A stretch of DNA of 64,000 bases from Calliopum simillimum. Lineage: Eukaryota > Arthropoda > Insecta > Diptera > Lauxaniidae. Below are positions 9,898-20,529 of the stretch, one piece after another (positions within the stretch are counted from its first letter, which is position 1; every line of letters begins with the position of its first letter). Below the pieces are notes generated by a model that was not told where the DNA came from, ran no database searches, and saw nothing but the letters and a program-made list of their open reading frames with translations. A program made the translations under genes and the position numbers. The DNA is taken from assembly GCA_951812925.1 (NCBI GenBank), contig OX638368.1:119125309-119189308 (forward strand), read 5' to 3'.

Positions 9898-12800
9898 ATG
9901 GCTGATTTTCGAGTAAGTATTACCAAGCTGAATCGTACGAATTACGAGCTATGGAAATACAGAATGGAGCTGATTCTCAAGAAAGAAAAAGTTTGGGACG
10001 TCATAGAGAACAAAGTTCCTGAAAATCCAGATGCAGCATGGCGTCAAAGGGACACAGAAGCATCAATAATGATTGGATTGGCAGTCGAGGATTCGGAGAT
10101 GTTTCGAATTAATAAGAGTAAAACAGCGCAGGATGCTTGGCAGACTTTGAAGGGATATCATGAAAAAGCAACTTTAAGTAATAAAGTAAAATTGCTGCGT
10201 TCAATATGTTCCCTAAGGATGCAAGTTGGTGGTGATGTTGATAAACATATCACAGAAATGAAATTATTGTTTTCACAATTGCAATCTCTTGGAGAAGAAA
10301 TTGGCGAATCTTGGGTGATAGCAACACTTCTAAGCAGTTTGCCGAACACATATGATACTCTAATAACAGCATTGGAAGCTCGAGATGAAAAAGATCTCAC
10401 ACTGGGCGTTGTAGAGAATAAATTGCTAGAAGAATATGAAAAGCAAAACCGTAAATTTGTTGATCAGGATTCTGTATTGAAGGCATCCAACTTTAATAAA
10501 GGTAATAACCCAAAGAAATCCATTATATGTCACTTTTGTAAAGGAGTTGGACACATTCGAAAGAATTGTTGGAAATTCAAGAATAGCAAGGTGAGAGATC
10601 AACAAAATGCTCACAAGGTTGAGGGAAACCAAACTGAAAACAACTATTGTTTTGTTTTGGAGCATAAACTTAGTGATTGGATTATTGATTCCGGTGCAAC
10701 GTGCCACATATGCAGTAACAAAGAAGAGTTTATAAATTTAAATCCATCTAATGACAAAGTTACCATCGCGAATGGGCAAGTCGTTAATTCTTCTGGGAAA
10801 GGCACATGTGTACTGAAGCTTTTGAATAAGAAAGGAAAACAATTCGATGTTCGAGTTGAAAATGCTTTGTATATACCTTCGTTCAAAGGGAATCTTCTGT
10901 CTGTGAAGTTGCTGTCGGAAAAAGGATTTAAAATAATATTTAGTGGTGTTTCGTGTTCAATTTTCACAGAAGACAACATTGAAATCGGTGTGGCAGATCA
11001 ATTAAATAATTTATACCACTTGCATATCCAGAAAAATCAGAATGCTGTGAATGTTTGCTGCAGTGAGGTTAATTGCCAACATTACTGGCATAAAATATTC
11101 GGTCATAGAGACATCAATGCTGTAAAATCTATGCAGTCTAAAAAACTGGTAAGCGATTTTAAAATTTTTGATTGTGGATTCCGTCAGAATTGTGAAATTT
11201 GTATTCAATGCAAACTAACGCGGAAGCCTTTTCCAAAACATTCTGAGAGTAGAACAAATGCTGTTCTTGATTTAATCCACACTGATATTTGTGGACCCAT
11301 GCAAACTGTCACTCCAAGTGGCAACAAATATTTCTTGACGTTTATCGACGATTACAGTCGTTACTCTGTTGTCTATCTCTTACGAGAAAAGTCAGAACTA
11401 TTTAATAAATTGAAGACATATGTTGAGTTGGTCAGAAATATATTTGGAAAAGTTCCTAAAGTCATTAGATCTGATAATGGCTGTGAGTATAAATCAGAAA
11501 GGTTATTTAAATACCTCCAAGAAAATGGTATTAGATCCCAATTTACCGTGCCATATTGCCCGCAACAGAATGGCGTGGCTGAGAGAAAAAACCGTTCTCT
11601 AGTCGAAATGGCTCGTTGCATGCTAGCTGAAGCTGGTATGAGCAATACTTATTGGGGTGAGGCTGTTAATACAACAAATTATATACAAAATCGTCTGATA
11701 AGCAGTGCAATTCCTTGTACCCCATATGAAAGATGGGAAGGACATAAACCAGATGTTAGTCATTTTCAGATTTTTGGTACAAAAGCTTATATTCTTATTC
11801 CTAAAGAGAAACGAAGGAAATTAGATGATAAATCTGAAGTAAAGATATTTGTGGGTTATGACGAAAACTCAAAAGGTTTACGCTTTGTAGATCTAAGCAC
11901 ACACAAAATTTCCATAAGTAGAGATTTCAAATTTGTTACAGACAAGGAATTAATAAATACGAAAAAGACTGTTGAGAATGTTCAAACAAATGATTTTGAA
12001 GTTAATGTTTATTCAAAACGTAGCAACAACGATATTACTCTACCAGATAGTACAAGTGGCGATCTTTTCGATGTTAATAATTCTGATAGAAATCCTTTTG
12101 TAAATTTGAATACTGATGCTATAGAAGTTCAAACTTTTGAAGAATATGAGGGACCTCAAATTGTAAGAAAATCTTCGAGACGTAACAAAGGAATTCCCCC
12201 TAAGAGATTTCCTGATGACGCATGTTTGGTTGACCAACATAATTTTGTAGAACCTAAAACATTCAAAGAAGCCATATCATCGAAGCAACAAAATGAATGG
12301 AGAATCGCAATGGAGGAGGAGATAAAGGCTTTACAGAAAAATCAAACATGGGATTTAGTAAGAGCTCCACCTAACGTGAATATCGTTGGCTGTAAGTGGA
12401 CTTATAAGCTAAAGAGAGATGCAGAGGGAAATATTCAGCGATATAAAGCTCGTCTGGTTGCACAGGGCTATAGTCAAAGGTATGGGTGTGACTATGACGA
12501 AGTATTTGCTCCTGTTGTACGTCATTCTACTTTTCGGATCTTACTGTCTGTAGCTGGGGAGCGAAATATGCATGTGCATCATATGGATGTAAAATCCGCT
12601 TTTTTGAATGGGTACTTAAAAGAAGATATTTTTATGAAGCAGCCTCCTGGTTTTATTGCTGGTGATGAAAACTTAGTATGTAAGCTGAAGAGAAGTTTAT
12701 ACGGTTTAAAGCAAGCAGCACATGTATGGAATGAAGCTTTAAACAAAGTTCTTAAAGATGGAAACTTTACACAAAGTAAAGCTGATCCTTGTCTATACAG

Positions 12801-13791
12801 CAAAATCATCAACGGGGAAGGAGTATACGTATTAGTTTACGTTGATGATTTAATTATTGCAGCAAGTTGCCTTAGTGCAATAAATAATTTTCAAAAATAT
12901 TTGAATTCGAAATTTGAAATTGATACTCTTGGACCAATTTCACACTACTTGGGTGTGGAAATTATTCGACCGAATCCGAAAACGTTTATGCTGCGTCAAA
13001 AATTGTTCATTGAAAAGATTACAGAAAAATTCGGACTAAAAGAATCGAAAGTGTCAAAATATCCCCTGGATCCATCATACGGCAAGGGAAAAGAATCATG
13101 TCCTTTGCATAACAATGATCAGTATCAAAGTTTACTCGGTTCCTTGCTGTATGTTGCTGTTAATACGCGTCCAGATATTGCAGCAAGTGTGGCAATTTTA
13201 GCTCAAAAGGCAAGCAGTCCAAATGAAGAAGACTGGAACGAGTTAAAAAGAGTAATGAAGTATCTGAAAGGAACTGCTGACTTATATTTACTCCTTGGTA
13301 ATTCGAATGCTGAAAAAGACCAACTAGTTGGATATGCAGATGCTAATTGGGCAGAATGTCGACAAGACCGGAAATCAAACTCTGGCTACATATTTATGCT
13401 TAATGGTGGTACTGTTAGCTGGGCATGTAGAAAGCAAACATGCGTTTCCTTATCAACAACTGAATCGGAATTTATAGCTCTCTCGGAAGCAGCGAAAGAA
13501 GCTATTTGGATTCGAAGCGTCCTGAGTGATCTACATTGTCAACAATCTGCTCCTACTACTATATTTGAGGACAACCAGAGTTGTCTCAACTTAATCAAAG
13601 AAGAACGACTAAGCAACAGATCCAAACACATTGACACAAAGTTCCATTTCGTTAAAGACTTTGTGGACAAGAAAGTAATCATCTGTAAGTACTGCCCCTC
13701 AGAAGAAATGACTGCAGATATGATGACGAAACCTTTGTCCGCAACAAGGCTTGAACAACTTCGAACTATAGCAGGTGTAAAGCGCAAATGA
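9898..13791 (+). CDS. copia-type gag-pol polyprotein
   Basis: One uninterrupted frame encoding all proteins needed for retrotransposition in cytoplasmic particles. I prefer ATG 9898 (1297 codons), because the MADF... start fits the copia-type Gag N-terminus; the frame is open back to ATG 9832 (1319 codons), and residue numbers below use that longer version. In order: Gag; zinc knuckle CHFCKGVGHIRKNC (233-246); aspartic protease DSGA (Asp286); integrase with HHCC region then Asp485, Asp548 and Glu584 (35 residues between the last two); reverse transcriptase with YVDD at 1003-1006; RNase H with Asp1170, Glu1211 and Asp1247. All catalytic residues are present and I see no lesion. The stop TGA overlaps the polypurine tract. 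Confidence 0.97.
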   Translation: MADFRVSITKLNRTNYELWKYRMELILKKEKVWDVIENKVPENPDAAWRQRDTEASIMIGLAVEDSEMFRINKSKTAQDAWQTLKGYHEKATLSNKVKLLRSICSLRMQVGGDVDKHITEMKLLFSQLQSLGEEIGESWVIATLLSSLPNTYDTLITALEARDEKDLTLGVVENKLLEEYEKQNRKFVDQDSVLKASNFNKGNNPKKSIICHFCKGVGHIRKNCWKFKNSKVRDQQNAHKVEGNQTENNYCFVLEHKLSDWIIDSGATCHICSNKEEFINLNPSNDKVTIANGQVVNSSGKGTCVLKLLNKKGKQFDVRVENALYIPSFKGNLLSVKLLSEKGFKIIFSGVSCSIFTEDNIEIGVADQLNNLYHLHIQKNQNAVNVCCSEVNCQHYWHKIFGHRDINAVKSMQSKKLVSDFKIFDCGFRQNCEICIQCKLTRKPFPKHSESRTNAVLDLIHTDICGPMQTVTPSGNKYFLTFIDDYSRYSVVYLLREKSELFNKLKTYVELVRNIFGKVPKVIRSDNGCEYKSERLFKYLQENGIRSQFTVPYCPQQNGVAERKNRSLVEMARCMLAEAGMSNTYWGEAVNTTNYIQNRLISSAIPCTPYERWEGHKPDVSHFQIFGTKAYILIPKEKRRKLDDKSEVKIFVGYDENSKGLRFVDLSTHKISISRDFKFVTDKELINTKKTVENVQTNDFEVNVYSKRSNNDITLPDSTSGDLFDVNNSDRNPFVNLNTDAIEVQTFEEYEGPQIVRKSSRRNKGIPPKRFPDDACLVDQHNFVEPKTFKEAISSKQQNEWRIAMEEEIKALQKNQTWDLVRAPPNVNIVGCKWTYKLKRDAEGNIQRYKARLVAQGYSQRYGCDYDEVFAPVVRHSTFRILLSVAGERNMHVHHMDVKSAFLNGYLKEDIFMKQPPGFIAGDENLVCKLKRSLYGLKQAAHVWNEALNKVLKDGNFTQSKADPCLYSKIINGEGVYVLVYVDDLIIAASCLSAINNFQKYLNSKFEIDTLGPISHYLGVEIIRPNPKTFMLRQKLFIEKITEKFGLKESKVSKYPLDPSYGKGKESCPLHNNDQYQSLLGSLLYVAVNTRPDIAASVAILAQKASSPNEEDWNELKRVMKYLKGTADLYLLLGNSNAEKDQLVGYADANWAECRQDRKSNSGYIFMLNGGTVSWACRKQTCVSLSTTESEFIALSEAAKEAIWIRSVLSDLHCQQSAPTTIFEDNQSCLNLIKEERLSNRSKHIDTKFHFVKDFVDKKVIICKYCPSEEMTADMMTKPLSATRLEQLRTIAGVKRK

Positions 13792-13798
13792 GGAGGAG
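13790..13798 (+). other. Polypurine tract
   Basis: GAGGAGGAG directly precedes the 3' LTR and overlaps the gag-pol stop codon. This is the expected primer for plus-strand DNA synthesis. Confidence 0.85.
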
Positions 13799-13982
13799 TA
13801 TTGAAATTAGTATACTTGTTTATAATTTACTTTACATTTGCGTTCATGTATTTTTACTTTTAATTTAGAATTTTCATTTTTCTATCAATTTGTAAAAATA
13901 ATTTTTTCATTCTGAAATAAAATTTGTCGAATATTACACGGTTGGCTCCTGCTTTTACTTTGCTGATTTTCTATTTGCAATA
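13799..13982 (+). repeat. 3' LTR of copia-type element
   Basis: Base-for-base identical to the 5' LTR over 184 bp, with AATAAA at 13916-13921. It is followed by the AAACC target duplication at 13983-13987. Confidence 0.96.
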
Positions 13983-13987
13983 AAACC

Positions 13988-14510
13988 AGAGGTCGGTTAG
14001 ATTAATATCCTGAATTTTTGGCAACAAAAATTCATTGATCATTGCTCTGTAGCGAGCACCATTGACCATAACACAGGCCCCATACGCATTTTTGAAGAAA
14101 TACGGTCCGATAATGCCTCCTGCCACACCAAACAGTACATTCATTGGGATACATTGAAAGCTCTTGGACATAGTCGTTCAACCAGAAATAAGTTTTGTCG
14201 CTAAACACAATTTTTCGATAATATAATGGATCAATTTGAAGTTGTCGTAAGGCCCAAAAACCGAAATTTAAACTTACACCAAGATCAGCCGGCTGTATTT
14301 TATAGGCATTCAGACCAAGATCAAGCAGAGGGCTCTATGCACTCTGGTTGCATGATGAATGTCCAGTAGTGTAAATTTACTTCGAAATCTGGTGATGATG
14401 TTACGAATAGTGCGCTCAGTTGGACGCCCATAACGACCAAAATTATGTTGGAGAACTCTATAACATTCTCTAACTGATGACTGATTTTGGCAGTAAGTTT
14501 CCACAATTAC
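13988..14510 (-). pseudogene. rosa-like transposase, N-terminal and middle part
   Basis: On the minus strand, starting near 14510, a helix-turn-helix region reads ...ECYRVLQHNFGRYGRPTERT and IRNIITRF, typical of the DNA-binding N-terminus of these transposases. After broken frames, a middle stretch (13988-14171) reads YGACVMVNGARYRAMINEFL and continues to NLTDLWF at the retrotransposon junction. The catalytic first Asp region is missing or unrecognisable. The rest of the gene lies at 9360-9604. Confidence 0.85.
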
Positions 14511-14648
14511 TTAATAAACGTTGGTCAGTCTATTCATGATTGAGTCGTATTAAATACTGAACACAAAAGTCATATGGACAAGCAATTTGACAAATAACAG
14601 CTGTCAAAACAACTCAGTTGGGAAAGAGACCCGTATGCGATTACCTCT

Positions 14649-14882
14649 TAAGCAATAGGCTTTAAACGGTTTAGAAATATCCAAGGTACTGACAATTATT
14701 TGAGCAGAGTTTTTCACTCTTTGACTCCTTCACGAGTTCACAAAATAATTCAAATTATTGAATTTTTTTGCCATTTCTATCAGATTAGCCATGAAGCGAA
14801 ATTATCTACTAATCTTTAGCGAAAATGGAAGAAGGAAAAAATTGTGTTTTTATTCCCATTTTTGTTGTAATTTTCGCTTATG
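14649..14882. other. Short non-coding gap
   Basis: AT-rich sequence between the rosa-like element and the foldback MITE. Nothing is recognised. Confidence 0.5.
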
Positions 14883-15237
14883 CCCCAGACAGACGACAGC
14901 TTAAATGTAGATTTTAGACGTAATGATGCGAATCTTTTTATTGCATGATTTTAGGAATTTTTTTATATACACAGTTCATAGACATAGACACAGACTAAAA
15001 GAAAATTTCCCAATTCGGGGCCAAAAAATTCTAAAACATCAAAAACAAGATTAGGTAATAGTGAGTTAAGCATCAGAAAAGCTAATTTGAATTTTATTGA
15101 CTCTGAATTGGGAAATTTTCTTTTAGACAATGTCAATGAGATATGTACTTATTTAAAAAATGCCTAAAATCATGCAATAGAAAGATTCACATTATTAAGT
15201 CTATAATCAAGATTTAAGCTGTCGTCTGTCCGTGGTA
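14883..15237. mobile_element. Foldback MITE, about 355 bp
   Basis: Two arms of about 135 bp (14883-15017 and 15102-15237) are inverted copies of each other, with an 84-bp unpaired centre. Both arms begin near GACAGACGACAGCTTAAAT and end at CTAAAAGAAAATTTCCCAAT. Divergence is by scattered substitutions and small indels. There is no coding capacity. The family cannot be named from the ends, and a clear target duplication is not visible. Confidence 0.85.
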
Positions 15238-15354
15238 TTAGACATCGATGAAACGATGTATGACTTGAAATTTTTTTTCTGGCAATGTTGCTCCTGAATC
15301 AGACGTGCAATTGTTGTAAAACGAAAAGTAGGGGAAAACTTACAAACAAATGTC

Positions 15355-15745
15355 TATATATTACTACGCAAGACAAAAAATTTGTCCTGCTTTTTTTACT
15401 ATGTTAGAAATGGAGTACGACTTTGGGTTGTACACCGTTAGAAAGGTATTTGTGCAAAAAGTTGAAATCATACTAATACGTTGCCCTTAAGCCTGTCAAA
15501 ACTAAATATAAATTTTACAATATTAACAACAACAAAATACGCGGTCACGCAGAGCTGAAAACAGCATAAAGCACATACTGAAATGCACAGCACTATTCGT
15601 GTTTTTTGTTTTGTTTACGTTTCACATTTGTCATTGTACCAGGGATGACAAACGAGCTTTTCTATTTTGTACAAAATAGCAAAAAAGTACTAAGTGTCCA
15701 AAAAGTACCAAAATTATTTAATACATTTGTGGTCGAATTTTGACG
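15355..15745 (+). repeat. Interspersed family A, copy 1
   Basis: A repeat of about 390 bp starting TATATATTACTACGCAAGAC. It contains the conserved word TTTTTTTACTATGTTAGAAA, a GTACCAGGGATGA block and the 3' block GTACTAAGTGTCCAAAAAGT, and ends near TACATTTGTGGTCG. Other copies are at 44793, 52039, 57481 and 57908. There are no terminal inverted repeats, no long frame and no A-tail, so the class is unknown. Confidence 0.88.
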
Positions 15746-17230
15746 ATTGAGGTTTTGTTTTTGTGTGATGTTTAAATATAAAAATATTTGAAGAATCAAA
15801 CACAGAAAAACCTTTTTTATAGCAATAAATCCAGGGTGTTTCGGAACGGTGGTCATTTACGTTTTTAGTGCAGAAAAGTAAAACTTCCAGACCACCTAAG
15901 TCCGCAATTTTTTAAAATATTTTTCCAAATATGTATTCCGTTTTATACCTTATAGTTTTTACTTTTAAACATTTTCAAATGAAAAGTAAGCAATTAGTTT
16001 AGAGTTTTGGTATATTTTAAATCTTTGTAGCATACTTTTATGCTTTGATATTTATAAGGACAGTAAATAGTTTAGTTTTGCTTTTTTATGCAGCATAACA
16101 ATTTTTTATTGGAAAAAAACCTAAAAAACTATATTAGAGTGTTAAATTTTCTAAAAATCTAACAATACTGTGGAAATGCCGCAGCATTTGCGACATTAAA
16201 AATATTAAAAGAGGAATACAAGTACTTTAATTGCCATAAATTGACATTCTCAAATTATGTAAATTTATTTTTTTTTAATTAATTAATGCAAATTTGAATT
16301 CATAAATTGTTATTTCTCAGAATGCATTTTTTTTTTTTTTTTTTTTTTAAATTTCCCATCTTCAACTCAGAGACAGTTAAAAGTTTAATTATGCGGTTGC
16401 GGTAGGCACTTAAAAGTGTTGCAAAAGTTTTCAATATGGTAAAAAGGAATGTTTTATTATCTGCGCATACATGCATACACACATATACAAACACATTATT
16501 GTGAATTATGTGTGCAGACATTTTTATACATTCGACACTTTTTGTCATTGTACTTGTGGTTGTTATTGCAGTTTCTTTGTATTCGTAAAATGGAATTTTA
16601 TTCATAAAATGCCATAAATTTTCAGCATTTATTTTTTTGTTATGGTGCGAATACAAACACCGGGGTTTTTTTTGTGCAAGTATGCATGTGTGTGTGACTA
16701 AATTGATTGCGCTTTCAACGAGAATACACATCTATGTACACAAACGCACACGTTTATTTTTATTGCATAAACATATTGCAAAAAGTCAAAACCCACTAGA
16801 GAATGTACCATTGATGACTCTTTTAGAAAACTTATTTTAAATATAGAGTAAATTTTGTGTCAAAATCTCTGAGATGCGGTGCTATACTCTGTAACTACCA
16901 ATGAAAGTTCTCAAGAATGGAAATGAGACACCTCCTAAGGTTGGAGGAAACACAACTAGCGTCCATAGTGAAAATAATTTGATATAACGTGCATAAGTCT
17001 ATCGATTTTGATCGAAATCGGAACGAAATCAAACTTAAGGCGCTCTACGCTTCGTTATTCAACACCACATTGGAATTATGGCGCAGTAAATCGGTTTGAA
17101 ACGAGGAGCCAAATTCATTTATTGCAATAATATTTCGATTTCATTTTGTATTTCGAAACGCAGCCAACTATAAGATTGATTCCATTCCGAATAAAATTTG
17201 AATTGAAAACATGCCTGTATGTATACATTA
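15746..17230. other. Non-coding; 20-T run
   Basis: Contains a T run at about 16328-16347 and CA-rich segments around 16460-16500 and 16690-16750. I see no gene or transposon signature. Confidence 0.5.
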
Positions 17231-18829
17231 GGGTGGGCCGATTTGAAAACTTATCTCGGCTACCCCCCTATGTGAAAGTTCATTCAATTCTATGAATATT
17301 TGCCCAAGGAACTATACCTCTGCGTTCAACTTTAGTTCGGCGCATTTTCGATCGAAAATTGTACCTTTCATCAATATTCTTTTTATTTTCATACTAAATT
17401 TTAAAAATTTTTATAAAGACAAAAGTAATGTCATTATATGATTTGGCTGGTATTCTGTCAGTAATCAAATAAAATGGGTTCTGTTTACATAAAAAGTTCA
17501 TTTGATAGTGTGGAATTGATGAAATATATTTAAAAAAGTGATATGGGTCAAATAGCCGATTATTATGACCGACATTTAAAATAAACGATTCATATTTTTG
17601 GATGAATTTTTTCAAACAAAATACCAACCTATGCTAAAAGTTCATTCAATTCCATGAATATTTGCCCAAGGAACCATACCTCTACGTTCAACTTTAGTTC
17701 GGCGCATTTTCGATTGAAAATTTTACCTTGCGTTTAATATTTATTTTTATGCTTGATTTTCAAAATTCTTATAGAGCCAAAAGTAATATCATAAAATGTT
17801 TCGGCTGGTATTCTGTCAGTAATCAATAAAATTGGTTTCTGTTTTTACAAAAAGTTTACTTAATAGCGTGGAATTGATTATATTTATCCAAAAAAAATTA
17901 TATCGTTCAAATAACCGATTTATTATAAACGATTCATATTTTGACATGGATTTTTTCAATCGAAACACCAACCCATGTATTTTTGGATGCTAGGATGCCG
18001 AATCTGACACTCATTTTTTTCCAGGGCAACATCTAGTGGCAGTTTTGGGAAATAAATTAGCCGCTTTTTGTAATTTTACAGAACAATATACCAAAAATCT
18101 ATGTAAAAATATGAATCGTTTATAATAAATATATATAATTTGACCGATATAAATTTTTGAAATAAACACGATCAATTTCACGCTATCAAGTAAAATTTTC
18201 GTAAAAACAGAACCCAATTTTATTGATTACTGACAGAATACCAGCCAAAACATATTATGATATTACTTTTGGCTCTATAAGAATTTTGAAAATCAAGCAT
18301 AAAAATAAATATTAAACGCAAGGTAAAATTTTCAATCGAAAATGTGCCGAACTAAAGTTGAACGCAGAGGTATGGTTCCTTGGGCAAATATTCATGGAAT
18401 TGAATGAACTTTTAGCCTAGGTTGGTATTTTGTTTGAAAAAATGCATCCAAAAATATGAATCGTTTGTTTTTAATGTCGGTCATAATAATCGGCTATTTG
18501 ACCCATATCACTTTTTTAAATATATTTCATCAATTTCACACCATCAGGTGAACTTTTTATGTAAACAGAACCCAATTTAATTGATTACTGACAGAATACT
18601 AGCCAAATCATATAATGACAAACTTTTGCTTTTATAAAAATTTTTAAAATTTAGTATGAAAATAAAAAAAATATTGATGGAAGGTACAATTTTCGATCGA
18701 AAATGCGCCGAACTAAAGTTGAACGCAGAGGTATAGTTCCTTGGGCAAATATTCATAGAATTGAATGAACTTTCACATAGGGGGGTAGCCGAGGTCGATA
18801 AAATTTCCTCCATACAATTTGGACCACCC
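17231..18829. mobile_element. 1.6-kb foldback element with duplicated arms
   Basis: Bounded by GGGTGG...CCACCC with TA at both flanks (17229-17230 and 18830-18831). Left arm about 17231-17955 and right arm about 18100-18829 are inverted copies, leaving a centre of about 140 bp. Each arm is itself a diverged tandem duplication: the block GTTCATTCAATTC, ATATTTGCCCAAGGAAC and TTTAGTTCGGCGCATTTTCG occurs at about 17279 and 17640, and inverted at about 18330-18420 and 18690-18780. There is no coding capacity. TA flanks and a GGGTGG terminus fit a Tc1/mariner-superfamily derivative; that assignment is inference. Confidence 0.9.
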
Positions 18830-18831
18830 TA

Positions 18832-20529
18832 GTATACATATTTCAATTTTATGTGGTACAAAACCATATACCATACATAGCATAGCATATTGTCACAAGA
18901 TAGCGCACATACGGTTTAATAAAATTTTTTAATTAATGACACGAACCTCTTTGCTATCATTTTTGCATAAGCTGATAACCAAAAAATTTATTGCATGTTT
19001 TTAGGCTCACTTTGTTTTATGTTTTTAACACAGTGCAAGCAACAAAAATTATTCCATTTGAAAACTGATTCGTATTTGTGAAAGGTGTGTTAATTCAGCA
19101 TTCTGTTTCTGATGCAGAGAAGAAAGGGTTGCAGGTATAGAAATATGTACATATATACATTCTTGAAAAACATAAGTCAATCTCTAAACAGACACTTTGT
19201 AAATGCATGGCATGCCACCTATGTATATGGATGATTCTACTCACAAGGGAATATTCTGCGGGTCACCTAATTTTACATATTTTTTCCAACAATATTTCGT
19301 CTAAACTAAACGCCTATATTGTTTCTAGTATGACATTGAAAATTAGGTTGATCCCAACTATATTTCATACAACAATTCAACTTTAAAGTGTTAAATCTTC
19401 AGCCTCCTGGCGTGCCTCTTTTTTGGAATTAAAGTTTTATTGCACAAGAAATCAGATACGTAATCAATAATATTCAATTTTATTAAAAAATATGTTATTG
19501 AACTTTGTCATTTAACTTTTACCTTAGCCTCCTGCACATCTAAGCATTTAAAATTTTTATGCGTATCTATCGCATTACTGCTTTATTGATGCGAATAAAC
19601 GTAGTAAAGTTATCTTAGAATCGCTTTCATTTGTCTCCGATCCAGGATATCTTAGTCGATAGGCCAAGGTTTGTGTGTGAGATTGTGTTGCTGCCATTCA
19701 AATCCCCAAGTCTCTGGCAAGTATTTTCGTTAAAAAAATAAATTTCGTAGGAAATTTTTATTACACTTACACGAAACAAATCAATATCATTTAATGTGGA
19801 AATCCATAATTTTTGCCGAAAATAATGCACTTTCCTCACCCATAAAGCGAAATTTTTTTAATCGTCTGATTTGAAATTTTGTCAGCATCGCAGCAAAAGT
19901 TTCGATGGCGATGGCTTTGGAGATAACATTGGAAATATCAATCAGACTACTATTCCTACTGGGCCAGTAGTATATTCTTCTCATACAATTGCATTTATTG
20001 CAATACCTCGTTGCATTTATTTTTTGCTCCTTTAATTTCAATGCAGTTACTCATGCGGCGAACCGCATGGCGTCAACCAGAAAGCGATAAAAATGTAGTG
20101 AACGAACACCATGGCGCACACACAGTGCACAGCAGCCAGCTAGTCCAGAAGAAGGTTATTTATTATGATAACAAAAGACTTCAAGGAGTTTTTTGTTTAA
20201 GACCAGCACTAAAGGTACTGTGCGCAGTAGTAAAAAGAATGCAATTTTTACAGTGCCATAGTGCATTTATTTTGAAATAAATTTTATTTTCAATGACGGT
20301 GTTGAAAGCATGAATTTTCTCGAAAACAAAATTTGGTTAAAGTTGAATAAATTAAGAAAATATATATTTAGGTTTAAGGTTCTCTTAAGCTTTTCCTAAA
20401 CAATATGCAAATTCAATTTGTGAAAATTCAACAATTTGTGTTCAAGTCGCCAAGGTCTACAATGAATGGAGCCGTATAAAGATGTGTGTAATATTCTCTT
20501 CTTATACGAGATAAAATTGTATGTACTTA
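18832..20529. other. Non-coding, no recognised element
   Basis: A short open stretch at 20011-20280 lacks similarity to anything I know and has no supporting signal. No repeats are noticed. Confidence 0.45.

Larger units (their letters stand above)
9605..13982 (+). mobile_element. Complete copia-type LTR retrotransposon
   Basis: An LTR retrotransposon of 4378 bp, copia superfamily by its domain order (integrase before reverse transcriptase). It has two 184-bp LTRs that I find identical base for base, a tRNA primer site at 9789, one gag-pol frame and a polypurine tract at 13790-13798. A 5-bp target duplication AAACC flanks it (9600-9604 and 13983-13987). Those five bases belong to the WF codons of the rosa-like transposase it interrupts. 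Identical LTRs plus an open frame mean a very recent insertion, and autonomy is plausible. LTR ends are TATTG...CAATA rather than TG...CA. Confidence 0.97.
9205..14648 (-). mobile_element. rosa-like mariner relic, split by copia element
   Basis: A Tc1/mariner-superfamily element on the minus strand, about 1.06 kb when the retrotransposon inside it is discounted. The two halves are 9205-9604 and 13983-14648. The termini are diverged (ATGGGTGATC on the left, AGAGGTAATC read inward on the right), each next to a TA (9203-9204 and 14649-14650). The N-terminal transposase part is at the right and the C-terminal part at the left. The joined reading across the insertion point spells a WFQQDGATCH-type motif once the 5-bp duplication is removed. 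The exact ends are inferred from weak repeats. Confidence 0.8.

Noticed and set aside
10158..13787. Minus-strand frames inside the copia-type element
   Set aside because: They are shadows of the intact gag-pol frame on the plus strand.
16300..16731. 143-codon minus-strand frame
   Set aside because: It ends in a poly-lysine run produced by the T run at 16328 and has no recognisable domain.
20011..20280. 89-codon open frame on the plus strand
   Set aside because: No similarity, no splice or start context and ordinary composition; chance is sufficient in this much sequence.
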